64,000 bases of DNA from Streptococcus anginosus (GTDB lineage Bacteria; Bacillota; Bacilli; Lactobacillales; Streptococcaceae). The translations under genes were made by a program, and so were the position numbers. The notes below the pieces were generated by a model. That model did no database searches, had not been told where the DNA came from, and saw only the letters and a list, made by a program, of their open reading frames with translations. Numbering within the stretch: the stretch's first letter is position 1; every line of letters begins with the position of its first letter. This document shows positions 51,169 to 61,451 of this stretch, in pieces. The DNA lies in assembly GCF_900636475.1 (NCBI RefSeq), contig NZ_LR134283.1, positions 744,001 through 808,000 of the forward strand, written 5' to 3'.

Positions 51169-51369
51169 TTATTTAAGACCTGTCAGCATTGCTTTGATAC
51201 GTTTAAAATCTCCTGAATGCACCATTGCTGCTTTACGAAGATGACGACGTTGTTTTTTAGTTTTTCCGTGGAAACGGTGAGAAGTGTAAGCACGGAAACG
51301 TTTCAAGCCACCAGAACCTGTACGTTTGAAACGTTTAGCTGATGCGCGGTGTGTTTTTTGTTTTGGCAT
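51169..51369 (-). CDS. rpmI: 50S ribosomal protein L35
   Basis: 66 residues, [20 protein letters not shown] opening, highly basic. Between infC and rplT, the universal order. Confidence 0.98.
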   Translation of the reverse strand: MPKQKTHRASAKRFKRTGSGGLKRFRAYTSHRFHGKTKKQRRHLRKAAMVHSGDFKRIKAMLTGLK

Positions 51370-51402
51370 GATATTTTTCTCCTTTTTCTAACTTCTGACA
51401 GA

Positions 51403-51924
51403 TTACTTTTTGTCAGGGATTGGTGCTAACTGCATGAACATTTGACGTCCATCCATTTTAGCTCTTTGTTCAATAATCGCAATGTCTTGCGTTGCTTGAG
51501 CAAAGTCGGCTAATACTTTAGCTCCGATTTCTTTGTGAGTAATCATCCGCCCTTTAAAGCGAATAGAAACCTTCACTTTATTTCCTTTTTCAAGGAACTT
51601 ACGTGCGTTGCGAAGTTTTGTATCAAAGTCACCTTTGTCAATCGTTGGACTGAGACGAACTTCTTTCACGGTAACAACACTTTGCTTTTTGCGTTGTTCT
51701 TTTTGTTTTTTCTGATACTCAAATTTGAACTTTCCATAGTCCATAATTTTTGCAACAGGCGGTTTAGCTTGTGGTTGAATCAGAACAAGATCCACATTTG
51801 CATCGTCAGCAATCGCTTGCGCTTCGCTAAGTGGTTTAATGCCCAATTGCTCACCATCAAGACCGATCAAACGAACTTCACGTACACGAATTTCATCATT
51901 GATGAATAAGTCTTGTTTTGCTAT
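51403..51924 (-). CDS. infC: Translation initiation factor IF-3, probably with an ATA start
   Basis: Blocks premature joining of subunits and checks the start codon. The N- and C-domains are complete ([36 protein letters not shown]). The proposed start ATA at 51922-51924 (AKQDLFIND follows) lies five bases after AGAGGTGA, an excellent ribosome site, and gives 173 residues. The alternative GTG at 51933 sits inside this ribosome site, and the TTG at 51960 has none and lies next to the attenuator stem. infC genes use rare starts (AUU in E. coli and B. subtilis) for autoregulation, so ATA is plausible. First gene of the operon. Confidence 0.85.
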   Translation of the reverse strand: MAKQDLFINDEIRVREVRLIGLDGEQLGIKPLSEAQAIADDANVDLVLIQPQAKPPVAKIMDYGKFKFEYQKKQKEQRKKQSVVTVKEVRLSPTIDKGDFDTKLRNARKFLEKGNKVKVSIRFKGRMITHKEIGAKVLADFAQATQDIAIIEQRAKMDGRQMFMQLAPIPDKK

Positions 51925-51949
51925 GGTTTTCACCTCTTTTTTATTTTTA

Positions 51950-52090
51950 GAGAAAAACAAGAGCGGACTTGCTAACGCAAGCCCGCACTACATGATAGTA
52001 TTTCATTTCTGAAACTTAATCCGTAGAACCAGACAACGTTAGTCGCAAGGCGAGAAGCTCTCACTTCTGCTTTTCTCAACTTTTATATAA
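51950..52090 (-). ncRNA. Putative L20 leader with attenuator of infC-rpmI-rplT
   Basis: A long untranslated region upstream of infC. It ends in a terminator-like stem (GCGGACTTGC at 51963-51972, GCAAGCCCGC at 51977-51986, loop TAAC) followed on the minus strand by CTTGTTTTTCTC. In Firmicutes, L20 binds such a leader and triggers termination. The 52010-52075 part can form competing pairings. Not scored against the RNA model. Confidence 0.65.
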
Positions 52091-52104
52091 TATCAAGTTT
52101 CAGA

Positions 52105-52782
52105 TTATTTGTCAAGGATTTTTTTAGCTTTTTCTTCGATAAAAGCCACAACTTCAGCAATTCCGATACCCGTTGTATCAAAATGAATGGCATCAACTGC
52201 TGGTTTTAAAGGAGAAACCGCTCGGTGACTGTCTTTATAGTCCCGCTCTGCAATTTCTTTTTTCAAAGTTTCTAAGTTCGTCGGAATGCCTTTTTCAAGA
52301 TTTTCTTTATAACGGCGCTCAGCTCTTTCGTCAACTGAAGCTACGAGAAAAATTTTTAATTCCGCATGAGGTAGCACAACCGTTCCAATGTCACGACCAT
52401 CCATGACGATACCACCTTGAGCAGCAATTTCTCGTTGTAAATCCACCAACTTTTCTCGTACTTCTGGAATTGCAGATACCCAAGAGACATTATTGGTCAC
52501 TTCGTTTTCACGAATCGGATGCGTCACATCTACATCTCCGACAAAAACAAGCTGCTCCCCATTTTTATCACGCCCAAAACTAACTGGATAAGTGTCTAAT
52601 AATGCGACAATTTCAGACCACTTTTCTGCCGATAAATCATTCTTTAAAGCTAAGTAAGTCGCCGCACGATACATAGCGCCTGTATCCAAGTAAGTGTAGT
52701 CGAAATCTTTCGCAATAATCTTAGCAACCGTTGACTTTCCGCTTGAAGCCGGACCATCAATGGCAATTTGAATTTGTTTCAT
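52105..52782 (-). CDS. cmk: Cytidylate kinase
   Basis: 225 residues. Phosphorylates CMP and dCMP. P-loop [14 protein letters not shown] (8-21), DGRDIGTVV for nucleotide binding, and the CMK insert after about residue 60. It lies ten bases downstream of the LysM gene. Confidence 0.97.
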   Translation of the reverse strand: MKQIQIAIDGPASSGKSTVAKIIAKDFDYTYLDTGAMYRAATYLALKNDLSAEKWSEIVALLDTYPVSFGRDKNGEQLVFVGDVDVTHPIRENEVTNNVSWVSAIPEVREKLVDLQREIAAQGGIVMDGRDIGTVVLPHAELKIFLVASVDERAERRYKENLEKGIPTNLETLKKEIAERDYKDSHRAVSPLKPAVDAIHFDTTGIGIAEVVAFIEEKAKKILDK

Positions 52783-52791
52783 TCTACACTC

Positions 52792-53241
52792 CTATCGAAT
52801 TTTCACCACATCACCTGGATTGGCATACCAAGCACCTGTCGTCATGTGAGAAGGATTTAAACGCTCCAATTCAGCAATCGAAATCCCTGCACGCGCAGCA
52901 ATGGCCGCCTCACCTTCTCCAGCTTGAACGGTAAGCGTTCCTTCAGATGATTGCGTTTGACTGCTATCACTTGTTGCCTTAGAAGACTCTGGAACGCTAG
53001 AACTTTCACTTGGTTTGCTGGTAGCCTTAGTATTATAAAAGCCCTGTGTTGCTGCTTTTTTGCTGCTTCCGCCAGTTGATAAATAAATCATCATACCTAC
53101 AATTGTAATCACCATGATGAAAAAAATAACCGCTAAAATTGTCAACACACGATTGGCCACTACATCGCTCGTTTTTTTACTTCTCGTCAATTCTTTTTCT
53201 CCCTTGTCGTAAATATCTTCTTCCCATGGTTCCTTTGCCAT
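52792..53241 (-). CDS. LysM-domain membrane protein (SAG1386/EF1546 family)
   Basis: 149 residues from the ATG at 53241, behind GAGGAAG; the upstream open frame overlaps the ferredoxin gene and is rejected. Cytoplasmic acidic N-terminus, one membrane segment (about 34-56), Ser/Thr-rich linker, then a C-terminal LysM-like domain (about 100-149, TVQAGEGEAAIAARAGIS..). Probably binds peptidoglycan from outside. It sits between ferredoxin and cmk, a conserved streptococcal order. Confidence 0.85.
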   Translation of the reverse strand: MAKEPWEEDIYDKGEKELTRSKKTSDVVANRVLTILAVIFFIMVITIVGMMIYLSTGGSSKKAATQGFYNTKATSKPSESSSVPESSKATSDSSQTQSSEGTLTVQAGEGEAAIAARAGISIAELERLNPSHMTTGAWYANPGDVVKIR

Positions 53242-53280
53242 GACTTCCTCCTTGTATTTTTTTAAAATTCCGATTACAAT

Positions 53281-53484
53281 ATGAGTATGAAAGTTACACT
53301 CATTCCTGAACGATGCATTGCCTGCGGGCTTTGCCAAACTTATTCTGAACTATTTGATTATCATGACAATGGCATTGTTAAATTTCATCAAGAAGATGAA
53401 CTTCTGGAAAAAGAAATTCCTGAAACACCTGATGTTATTGAAGCTATCAAAAACTGTCCTACAAAAGCTCTTAAGAAAGAGTAG
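53281..53484 (+). CDS. fer: Ferredoxin
   Basis: 67 residues, acidic. CIACGLCQ gives CxxCxxC, and a fourth Cys lies in KNCPTKAL; together they ligate one iron-sulfur cluster. Low-potential electron carrier. The start could be either of two ATGs, at 53281 or 53287; no strong ribosome site precedes them. The 3' end overlaps the convergent ebsA by 14 bases. Confidence 0.92.
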   Translation: MSMKVTLIPERCIACGLCQTYSELFDYHDNGIVKFHQEDELLEKEIPETPDVIEAIKNCPTKALKKE

Positions 53485-53965
53485 TTTTTTTAGGATGAGC
53501 ATAATAGGTTTCAAAATAGTCTACGTGGGTGAAGTTGTCCATTAGTTCAACTTCACCTTTAAAATGGTCATTCAAAGCCAAAGCATTTACAAAATACTTC
53601 TTAGGCCACTTACGCATACAAAACGTACGGCCTTTTTCTTTGCCATTAAAGAAAAGAGTGATAGAAGTTTTTGTCACTTCTACTTTACGAATTGTTGAAA
53701 TTTCAATCTTTGAAGGTGTGAATGGATTTGCCGTAGTAATTCTCAAAATCCCGTCATCGTATATAGTGAAATATCTATGTACGCCAATCCCTAATAAGAC
53801 CATAAAGAGAAAGAAAGAGAAAAGAACTAAAAACGGAACTTCTGAACTCTCAAATAAAAATGCAAAACCTATAAAAATCGGAATGACCGATAAAGACCAA
53901 TAAATGATTAGAAGAGAAAGATCTGGTTGCCAATGATAGCGCAACTGACCAAATATCTTTATCAT
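53471..53965 (-). CDS. ebsA: EbsA family membrane protein
   Basis: 164 residues from the ATG at 53965, behind AGAGGGGGTG. Two membrane segments (about 17-33 and 40-60), then a C-terminal PH-like domain of mixed strands. Named after an enterococcal protein linked to aggregation-substance exposure; molecular role unknown. Convergent to ferredoxin, as in other streptococci. Confidence 0.85.
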   Translation of the reverse strand: MIKIFGQLRYHWQPDLSLLIIYWSLSVIPIFIGFAFLFESSEVPFLVLFSFFLFMVLLGIGVHRYFTIYDDGILRITTANPFTPSKIEISTIRKVEVTKTSITLFFNGKEKGRTFCMRKWPKKYFVNALALNDHFKGEVELMDNFTHVDYFETYYAHPKKTTLS

Positions 53966-54180
53966 GTCTACACCCCCTCTTATATAGTTTATCATAAAAA
54001 AAAGAAAAATGGGAGTGAGATTGGACAACAAAAGAAAAAATTAAGGAAGTGAAAGAATACTAGCTCTAATCCCTTATTAAATTAGTCGAAAATGGCAGAT
54101 GTGATAGAGATAATCGCCTCAACGAAAATGCAAATAGGTCAAATTCCACTTTCTCAAGATTCAGCCGATAGAGTTAAATC

Positions 54181-55293
54181 TTATATTTTCATTTTTAATA
54201 GATTTCCAATATTTTGAGCTGTTCGGATGAGATTTTCTTCTGCCTTGGCTAGAATAATAGCTAGAGGTTCGACTTGAGAAATGATTGGGAAAGCAGCTTG
54301 AATGTTTTCTACTGGAAAAGCAGGTAAGTCATCACTTAGACTCCCACAAATAGCGATAACGGGGACATTCCTTGGTGTTCTTCTTGCCAATCCAATCGGG
54401 GCTTTGCCTGCCAAACTTTGTTGATCCATTCGTCCTTCACCCACGATGACTAAATCAGCCCTTTTGACACGATTATCAAAATCAAGCAAGTTAAGACAAG
54501 TGTCAATTCCTGAAACAATTTTTCCATGAGCAAATGTCACCAGACCAGCCGCCATTCCTCCTCCGGCACCTGCACCAGCTAGCGAAAAAATTGTTGGATT
54601 AGCCTGTTTATAAAAAGTCGCCATTGCCTGATCCACTTGAGAAAATAGCAGAGCGGGCAAACCTTTTTGTCCTCCAAAGACGTATGTGGCGCCGTTTTCA
54701 CCACAGAGAGGATTCGTGACATCTGTCAAAATCTGAATGTCCAGATTTTCCAAAATTGCAGGAACATTATCAGCTGAAATGCGAGCCACACGACCTAAAG
54801 ACGCACCTTTTGCTTGAAGCAAATGATTGTCTTTATCAAAAAATTCATAACCCAGCCCAGCTGCCATTCCAATTCCACCATCATTGGTAGCAGAGCCCCC
54901 TACGCCAATATAAATTTGCCGCACACCTTCCTTGGCTAGATACAAAATTAACTCTCCCAAACCTCTAGTTTCAATGTTCAGAGGATTTCTTTTTTCTGGC
55001 GAAATAGAGGCTAAACCAGCCAAATCAGCCATTTCAAAGAGAGCTAGATCGCCTTTGCGAGCATATTTCATCGAAACAGGTTCTCCGAAAGGCCCAGTTA
55101 CGATGTGAGTATAAGTGTCTAACTGCAAGGCTGCAGTTAGAGCTGCCATTGTTCCCTCACCACCATCTCCAATGGGTAGCAAGTCAAATGTTGCTTCAGG
55201 GAGTGCCTTGGAAAAACCTGCTTTTATAGCCTCTGCAACACTTTGAGCTGATAAACTTTCCTTAAAAGAATCCGGTGCAATTAAAACATGCAT
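54181..55293 (-). CDS. garK: Glycerate kinase
   Basis: 370 residues of the GarK/GlxK family. Phosphorylates glycerate with ATP. Signature motifs IAPDSFKESLSA at the N-terminus, GDGGEGTMAAL, and GAGAGGGMAAGL in the C-terminal half; DLVIVGEGRMD is also conserved. It follows serB by three bases, so the two form a unit; a link to serine/glycerate metabolism is plausible. Confidence 0.95.
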   Translation of the reverse strand: MHVLIAPDSFKESLSAQSVAEAIKAGFSKALPEATFDLLPIGDGGEGTMAALTAALQLDTYTHIVTGPFGEPVSMKYARKGDLALFEMADLAGLASISPEKRNPLNIETRGLGELILYLAKEGVRQIYIGVGGSATNDGGIGMAAGLGYEFFDKDNHLLQAKGASLGRVARISADNVPAILENLDIQILTDVTNPLCGENGATYVFGGQKGLPALLFSQVDQAMATFYKQANPTIFSLAGAGAGGGMAAGLVTFAHGKIVSGIDTCLNLLDFDNRVKRADLVIVGEGRMDQQSLAGKAPIGLARRTPRNVPVIAICGSLSDDLPAFPVENIQAAFPIISQVEPLAIILAKAEENLIRTAQNIGNLLKMKI

Positions 55294-55296
55294 GAC

Positions 55297-55947
55297 TTAG
55301 TCCTCGCTTTCTATCCCCTCTAAAAGTTTTACAACGTGATACAAGTCCGTTTGATTGATTTGATACGGCGCTTGTTCTCTCACAAGAGGCTTGGCGTTAA
55401 AAGCAATCCCGATTCCTGCCGTCAATATCATCGGGAGGTCATTGGCACCGTCTCCTACAGCAATGGTTTGAAACAGAGTCAAATTATTTTCCTCTGCCCA
55501 CTGCTTTAACATGACTTTTTTGACTTCTTTTGTGACAATTGTTCCTAAAACTCTACCTGTTAGCTTACCGTCTTTCACTTCCAAACGATTAGCTTTTATG
55601 TAATCTACATTCAATTTCTCTGCTAATTCGTCTACCATTTCATGAAATCCTCCTGATACAACGCCAACCTTGTATCCACGCTGATGCATTTCCTCTATCA
55701 ACTCTTGAGCACCTTTGGTAAAATGAATTTGCTTAAAAACTCGTTTAAAAATTGTTTCAGGAAGTCCTTTGAGCAAGGCCACGCGTTCTATCAAAGCTGT
55801 CTCAAAATCATATTTCCCTTGCATAGCCCGTTCTGTAATGGCTGCGACTTGCTCACCAACTCCTGCTGCAGCACCTAGCAAATCAATTCCTTCTTCTCTA
55901 ATCAAGGTACTGTCTACATCCAGTACCAATAATCCTCTTGTTTTCAC
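55297..55947 (-). CDS. serB: Phosphoserine phosphatase
   Basis: 216 residues, HAD superfamily. Last step of serine synthesis. Motif I LDVDSTLIREEG (nucleophile D9), motif II SGGFHEMVDE, motif IV VGDGANDLPM. Length matches the small SerB form without an ACT domain. Confidence 0.93.
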   Translation of the reverse strand: MKTRGLLVLDVDSTLIREEGIDLLGAAAGVGEQVAAITERAMQGKYDFETALIERVALLKGLPETIFKRVFKQIHFTKGAQELIEEMHQRGYKVGVVSGGFHEMVDELAEKLNVDYIKANRLEVKDGKLTGRVLGTIVTKEVKKVMLKQWAEENNLTLFQTIAVGDGANDLPMILTAGIGIAFNAKPLVREQAPYQINQTDLYHVVKLLEGIESED

Positions 55948-56020
55948 ATCATCACCTCATATATTGCTTGTATTATATAAAAAATTGATTGACAAAACAA
56001 GTTACAATATAAAGACAAAG

Positions 56021-56052
56021 AAAAGCCCTGTTTGTTATACAAACAAGAGCTT
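56021..56052 (-). terminator. Terminator of the cdaA-cdaR-glmM operon
   Basis: AAAAGCCCTGTTTG pairs with CAAACAAGAGCTT with a mismatch; on the minus strand followed by TTTTCTTTG. Confidence 0.8.
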
Positions 56053-56059
56053 CTTTGCT

Positions 56060-57412
56060 TTATTCAATACCGATTTCAGCACGCACAATATCTGCAATTG
56101 TATCGACATAGTAATCTACTTTCTCATGGCTTGGTGCTTCTGCCATGACTCGTAAAAGTGGTTCTGTTCCGCTTGGACGAACAAGAATACGACCATTTCC
56201 AGCCATTTCTTCTTCCATTTTTTCAATCACAGCTTTAATAGCAGGAACTTCCACGGCCTTGTCCTTCATAGTATTTTCAACACGGATATTAACCAATTTT
56301 TGCGGATAAATAGTCACTTCTGAAGCTAATTCAGATAAAGTTTTACCTGTTTCTCTCATTACTTTTGTCAATTGAACGGCTGTCAGCTGACCGTCACCCG
56401 TCGTATTATAATCCATGATAATGACATGCCCTGATTGCTCACCACCAAGATTGTAACCCGATTTGCGCATTTCTTCTACGACATAACGGTCACCAACAGC
56501 TGTAATCACTTTATTAATACCTTCACGATCCAAAGCTTTATGGAAACCTAGGTTTGACATAACAGTTGTTACGATTGTATTTTGGGCTAGTAAACCTTTT
56601 CCAGAGAGATATTTCCCAATGATGTACATGATTTTATCACCATCAACAATCTCACCATTTTCATCTACCGCAATCAAGCGATCACTATCTCCATCAAATG
56701 CCAAACCAAGTGCTGAGCCTGATTCACGAACTGTTTCTTGCAATTTTTCAGGATGTGTAGAGCCAACATTCAAGTTGATATTTAGCCCATCTGGATTTTC
56801 CCCGATGACCGTCAATCTAGCTCCCAAATCCGCAAATACCTGACGAGCACTCGTTGAAGCAGCACCATTTGCTGTATCAAGGGCAACTTTCATTCCCTCT
56901 AAATCAAGACCAGTGGACACGAGATATTGTTGATATTTGCGCAACCCTTCTGGATAATCCATAAGAGTTCCTAAACCTTCCGCACTTGGACGCGGTAAAT
57001 CGTCTTCTTTGGCATCAAGAAGAGCTTCAATTTCCAATTCACGCTCATCGTCCAATTTATAGCCATCGCCACCAAAGAATTTAATACCGTTGTCAAGTGC
57101 AGGATTGTGGCTAGCTGAAATCATAACACCCGCACTTGCTTTCTCAGATTTCACCAGATAAGCTACACCTGGTGTCGCAATAACCCCAAGCTTATAAACA
57201 CGAATCCCAACAGACAGAAGTCCAGCTACTAAAGCACTTTCCAGCATTTCTCCTGAAATACGTGTGTCACGCCCTACAAAGACACGGGGTACATCTTTCT
57301 CATGCTGGCTTAATACATAACCACCAAAACGCCCTAATTTAAAAGCTAACTCTGGTGTTAACTCCACATTTGCTTCTCCACGAACTCCGTCCGTTCCGAA
57401 ATATTTTCCCAT
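56060..57412 (-). CDS. glmM: Phosphoglucosamine mutase
   Basis: 450 residues. Converts glucosamine-6-P to glucosamine-1-P for UDP-GlcNAc. Catalytic Ser S101 in [12 protein letters not shown]; metal loop DGDSDR; phosphate loop [12 protein letters not shown]. In Firmicutes GlmM also binds and restrains CdaA, whose gene lies two genes upstream. Confidence 0.97.
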   Translation of the reverse strand: MGKYFGTDGVRGEANVELTPELAFKLGRFGGYVLSQHEKDVPRVFVGRDTRISGEMLESALVAGLLSVGIRVYKLGVIATPGVAYLVKSEKASAGVMISASHNPALDNGIKFFGGDGYKLDDERELEIEALLDAKEDDLPRPSAEGLGTLMDYPEGLRKYQQYLVSTGLDLEGMKVALDTANGAASTSARQVFADLGARLTVIGENPDGLNINLNVGSTHPEKLQETVRESGSALGLAFDGDSDRLIAVDENGEIVDGDKIMYIIGKYLSGKGLLAQNTIVTTVMSNLGFHKALDREGINKVITAVGDRYVVEEMRKSGYNLGGEQSGHVIIMDYNTTGDGQLTAVQLTKVMRETGKTLSELASEVTIYPQKLVNIRVENTMKDKAVEVPAIKAVIEKMEEEMAGNGRILVRPSGTEPLLRVMAEAPSHEKVDYYVDTIADIVRAEIGIE

Positions 57413-57435
57413 TTTCTAAAATCCTTTCAATACTT

Positions 57436-58164
57436 TTATTTGGATGAGCTCGTCGAACTCGAAGACGAACTTGATGATTTAACAGTAATTTTTATGGTTG
57501 TCTCATAAGGAGTAATCACACTTGGCAAAACTGTGCCATTTGCATCAACTGCCTGTAGTGGGGCATTTCCTGAATAGTTAGCTGATATTTTTTCACTAGT
57601 TGGCACTACCGCTTCTACATGATCGACCTTAGCCAGCGTATCTTCGTCACTTGTAACAGTTACCTTATTGTCACCAACCGTCACGCGATCAACCATCAAC
57701 CCATCTGCTAACTGGGCTGAACTGATAGTTGTTTTCACTTCAACTGTCTTGCTTGCTTTCTTGCCAACTTTCACTGTAATCTTAGCTGGTGTGACAGTCG
57801 CAGTCAACCCACTTGGTAAATTTTTAATCGCCAAAGGTACTTCTCTCGTTCCTTCTGTAGCTTTTGTCAAATCTGCCACAACCTTGAATTTTCGTGTACT
57901 TTCTTGCATTTCACTAGCAAGAGTCACACGATTAGAACCAGTTAATACCACTGACACTTCAGATGAAAACCCACTAATAAAATACTTTTCACTATCGTAT
58001 TTAATGTCAATTGGTACACTAGGCAAGGTGTTGGTATAGGTTTCAGAAGTTGTTTGTCTAGCATTTGAATTATTTTGGTAATTTGTCGTGGTGGCGTAAA
58101 TAAATAAAACACCCGCAAAAAAGATGGAAGAAATGATGTACCAAATCTGTTTACGATTTTTCAT
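57436..58164 (-). CDS. cdaR: CdaA regulator, YbbR domain protein
   Basis: 242 residues. One N-terminal membrane segment (about 7-25), then YbbR repeat domains outside the membrane, and a Ser-rich tail. Controls CdaA activity. At 242 residues it is shorter than some family members, which carry more YbbR repeats. It overlaps cdaA by 14 bases. Confidence 0.9.
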   Translation of the reverse strand: MKNRKQIWYIISSIFFAGVLFIYATTTNYQNNSNARQTTSETYTNTLPSVPIDIKYDSEKYFISGFSSEVSVVLTGSNRVTLASEMQESTRKFKVVADLTKATEGTREVPLAIKNLPSGLTATVTPAKITVKVGKKASKTVEVKTTISSAQLADGLMVDRVTVGDNKVTVTSDEDTLAKVDHVEAVVPTSEKISANYSGNAPLQAVDANGTVLPSVITPYETTIKITVKSSSSSSSSTSSSK

Positions 58165-59008
58165 GTTTCCAACCTCCTAGCACACGATTTCTAAATGGTG
58201 ATTTTGGTTGTTCATCTGAGATCAGCACTTTCCGCAATTCTGCTTCAAATTCCTCTAATGTCAAATTATGCTTGAAAACTCCATTATGTGTAATAGAGAT
58301 ACCTCCAGTTTCCTCCGATACTACAAAAGTAAGGGCATCGGACACTTCTGACAGACCGATTGCCGCGCGGTGACGTGTTCCAAATTCCTTAGAAATCCCT
58401 GTGTTTTCTGTGAGCGGAAGATAAGCGCAAGAAACAGCTATTTTATTGTCTCTTACAATGACAGCACCGTCATGCAGCGGTGTATTGGGAATGAAGATAT
58501 TGATTAACAACTCACCAGATACATCAGCGTCCAACGGAATCCCTGTTGCAATGTATTCTTGCAAGGTTCTGCTACCTTGGATAGCAACGAGAGCCCCAAT
58601 TTTCCGAGGACTCATATAATCCACTGCTTTGACAAATGCCTGCACCATTCTTTCTTCTGAGCTAATGGGTGCTGTAGAAAACAAATCGGTAGCACGCCCC
58701 AGCCTCTCCAGACCTGTACGAATCTCAGGTGTAAAAATCACAACTGCCGCAATAACCCCATAGGTGATAACTTGATTAATCAACCAAGAAACCGTTGTTA
58801 AACCAATGGCATTGGCAAGAATCTGAGCCAGCACAAAGATTAAAACCCCTCGAACGAGAATCATAATTTTAGTACCAGCGATTGCTTTTGTAAAATAAAA
58901 TAAAATCCAAGCAACCAGTGCAATATCTATAATATTGGTAACAATACTCCAAGGGCTAGAAAATAAACTAGACCAATATTGGAGATTGGACAATTGCTGA
59001 AAATTCAT
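58151..59008 (-). CDS. cdaA: Diadenylate cyclase CdaA
   Basis: 285 residues. Three membrane segments (first 80 residues), then the DAC domain with LHDGAVIV and TRHRAAIGLSE (the DGA and RHR catalytic motifs). Makes c-di-AMP, which controls potassium, turgor and cell wall balance. Heads cdaA-cdaR-glmM. Confidence 0.96.
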   Translation of the reverse strand: MNFQQLSNLQYWSSLFSSPWSIVTNIIDIALVAWILFYFTKAIAGTKIMILVRGVLIFVLAQILANAIGLTTVSWLINQVITYGVIAAVVIFTPEIRTGLERLGRATDLFSTAPISSEERMVQAFVKAVDYMSPRKIGALVAIQGSRTLQEYIATGIPLDADVSGELLINIFIPNTPLHDGAVIVRDNKIAVSCAYLPLTENTGISKEFGTRHRAAIGLSEVSDALTFVVSEETGGISITHNGVFKHNLTLEEFEAELRKVLISDEQPKSPFRNRVLGGWKHEKS

Positions 59009-59115
59009 TTTCAGTGTCCTCTCTTTCTCAACCTAAAAACGTTCTTGACTATTATATCACTTTTCAAGATATTTTTCTGTAACCTTCTTTACTTTTTTAT
59101 GATAAAATATTTCTT

Positions 59116-60459
59116 ATGAAGATAAATACTATGTTGGGCACTCTTGCAGGGAAATCCTCCCATTTTGTTTTAAGCAAACTGGGACGTGGTTCAACTCTGC
59201 CTGGAAAACTTGCTCTGAAATTTGACAACGACATTTTAAACACACTAGCTCGTGATTACGAAGTAGTGGTGATTACAGGGACAAACGGTAAAACTCTGAC
59301 TACTGCTCTGACAGTTGGAATCCTCAAAGAGGCTTTTGGCGAAGTTGTGACCAATCCCAGCGGAGCCAATATGATTAGCGGGATTGCGACGACTTTTCTG
59401 ACCGCTAAAAAAGGAAAAACCGGCAAGAATATCGCTATACTAGAAATTGATGAAGCTAGCCTCTCACGCATTTGCGACTACATTAAACCGAGCCTTTTTG
59501 TCTTTACCAATATTTTCCGCGACCAAATGGATCGTTACGGAGAAATTTACACGACCTACCAAATGATTTTGGATGCTGCTCAAAAGGTTCCTACGGCAAC
59601 CGTCTTGCTAAATGGAGACAGTCCGCTGTTTAACTCTGTTACTCTCAAAAATCCGGTTCAATATTATGGTTTTGATACAGAAAAAGGAGAGCCAAAACTA
59701 GCTCATTACAATACGGAGGGTATTCTCTGTCCTAAATGTCAGCACATTCTAAAATACAAGCTCAACACTTATGCCAATCTAGGCGATTATATTTGTGAGC
59801 ACTGTGGCTTTAGGCGCCCTGAATTAGACTACAAACTAACCCAATTGACCAGTCTTCGTCACAACAGTTCGGATTTTGTCATTGACGGTCAAAGCTATCA
59901 CATCAATATCGGTGGCCTCTACAATATCTACAACGCTTTAGCTGCCGTTTCCGTTGCTCAATTCTTTGGAGTTGAGCCAACTACTATCAAGACTGGTTTT
60001 GACAAGAGCAGAGCTGTTTTCGGACGTCAGGAAACTTTCAAGATTGGCGACAAGGAGTGTACGCTAGTTCTCATTAAAAATCCTGTTGGAGCTACGCAAG
60101 CTCTAGAAATGATTAAACTAGCTCCTTATCCATTTAGCTTGTCAGTTCTGCTCAATGCTAATTATGCGGACGGTATCGATACGAGCTGGATCTGGGATGC
60201 AGATTTTGAGCAGGTTTTAAACATGGATATCCCGCATATGATTGCTGGCGGGGTTCGTCATTCTGAGATTGCCCGACGCTTGCGGGTGACTGGCTATAAT
60301 GCTGAACAAATCAGTGAAGTAGCTGATTTAAGCCAGGTCTTTGAAAAAATTAAAAACCAAGAAACCAAGCATGCCTATATCCTAGCTACTTACACCGCCA
60401 TGCTAGAGTTTCGCGAATTGCTGGCTTCTCATCAAGTCGTCAGAAAGGAGATGAACTAA
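59116..60459 (+). CDS. murT: Lipid II isoglutaminyl synthase, Mur ligase-like subunit
   Basis: 447 residues. With GatD it amidates the D-glutamate of lipid II. P-loop [12 protein letters not shown]; a four-Cys zinc ribbon (CPKCQ..CEHC, about 205-230) typical of MurT; DUF1727 C-terminal domain. Divergent from cdaA. Its stop overlaps the gatD start by one base. Confidence 0.95.
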   Translation: MKINTMLGTLAGKSSHFVLSKLGRGSTLPGKLALKFDNDILNTLARDYEVVVITGTNGKTLTTALTVGILKEAFGEVVTNPSGANMISGIATTFLTAKKGKTGKNIAILEIDEASLSRICDYIKPSLFVFTNIFRDQMDRYGEIYTTYQMILDAAQKVPTATVLLNGDSPLFNSVTLKNPVQYYGFDTEKGEPKLAHYNTEGILCPKCQHILKYKLNTYANLGDYICEHCGFRRPELDYKLTQLTSLRHNSSDFVIDGQSYHINIGGLYNIYNALAAVSVAQFFGVEPTTIKTGFDKSRAVFGRQETFKIGDKECTLVLIKNPVGATQALEMIKLAPYPFSLSVLLNANYADGIDTSWIWDADFEQVLNMDIPHMIAGGVRHSEIARRLRVTGYNAEQISEVADLSQVFEKIKNQETKHAYILATYTAMLEFRELLASHQVVRKEMN

Positions 60460-61244
60460 TGGTTTATACATCACTAACTTCTCCTGAAAATCGGGATTAT
60501 ACTTATGATTTGAAGATTGCTCATCTCTATGGCAATCTCATGAATACCTACGGTGACAATGGCAATATTCTCATGCTCAAATATGTAGCTGAAAAGCTAG
60601 GTGCTCGCGTTCAGATTGATATTGTCTCACTTGAAGATAAGTTTGACAAAGATTACTATGATTTGGCGTTTTTCGGCGGAGGGCAAGACTACGAGCAGAC
60701 CATTGTGGCACGAGATCTGCCTGCAAAAAAAGATAGTTTGGAAGAATTTATCAATCATGACGGCGTGGTACTAGCTATTTGTGGTGGCTTTCAGCTTCTA
60801 GGTCAATATTACATTGAAGCTTCTGGTCGGCGGATTGAGGGACTTGGAATTATGGGACATTACACTCTCAATCAAAAAAATAACCGCTACATCGGCGACA
60901 TTAAGATTCATAACGATGAATTTGACGAAACCTATTATGGTTTTGAAAATCACCAAGGACGGACATTCCTATCTGAAGACGAAAAACCGCTCGGCAGAAT
61001 TATTTATGGGAATGGAAACAACAAGGAAGACCAAAGCGAAGGCGTGCACTACAAGAATGTCTTTGGCTCTTACTTCCACGGTCCTATCCTATCCCGCAAT
61101 GCCAATCTAGCTTACCGCCTAGTGACAACCGCCCTGAAGAATAAATATGGCCAAGATACTCCACTCGCCAACTACGAGGACATTCTAGCGCAAGAAGTCC
61201 CCGAAGAATACGGCGACGTCAAGAGCAAGGCAGAGTTTGAATAG
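60459..61244 (+). CDS. gatD: Lipid II isoglutaminyl synthase, glutamine amidotransferase subunit
   Basis: 261 residues, class I glutamine amidotransferase-like. Nucleophile cysteine C108 in [13 protein letters not shown]; catalytic His in GSYFHGPI. Supplies ammonia from glutamine to MurT. The start ATG is translationally coupled to murT (TAATGG). Confidence 0.95.
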   Translation: MVYTSLTSPENRDYTYDLKIAHLYGNLMNTYGDNGNILMLKYVAEKLGARVQIDIVSLEDKFDKDYYDLAFFGGGQDYEQTIVARDLPAKKDSLEEFINHDGVVLAICGGFQLLGQYYIEASGRRIEGLGIMGHYTLNQKNNRYIGDIKIHNDEFDETYYGFENHQGRTFLSEDEKPLGRIIYGNGNNKEDQSEGVHYKNVFGSYFHGPILSRNANLAYRLVTTALKNKYGQDTPLANYEDILAQEVPEEYGDVKSKAEFE

Positions 61245-61256
61245 GGTATAAAATGA

Positions 61257-61377
61257 GAGTGGGGATGTAAAAGTTGATTTATCAACGCATTAGAGTCCAC
61301 TCAGCAGTGTTTGATTGGCACTAAAGTGCCTAATCAATTGTGCATTGGAAACTCTACATTGACTAAAGTCAATAGAG
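61257..61377. repeat. Multi-hairpin intergenic element
   Basis: Nested and consecutive stems: GAGTGG (61257-61262) with CCACTC (61297-61302), enclosing GTTGAT-TT-ATCAAC; then TTGATTGGCACT-AA-AGTGCCTAATCAA (61311-61337); then CTCTACATTGACT-AA-AGTCAATAGAG (61352-61377). Loops of only two bases. Confidence 0.75.
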
Positions 61378-61421
61378 CTTCTCCAAACTACTACGTCTTA
61401 TCATTCTGACTATATAAGCAA

Positions 61422-61451
61422 AGGAAGCTGAGCACTTTTGTCTCAGCTTCC
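61422..61451. terminator. Bidirectional terminator between gatD and the MFS gene
   Basis: GGAAGCTGAG and CTCAGCTTCC form a perfect 10-bp stem, followed by TTTTGTTTG on the plus strand. It overlaps the last codons of the MFS gene. Confidence 0.85.

Noticed and set aside
52173..52406. A plus-strand ORF of 77 codons within cmk
   Set aside because: It is an antisense shadow of the cytidylate kinase gene.
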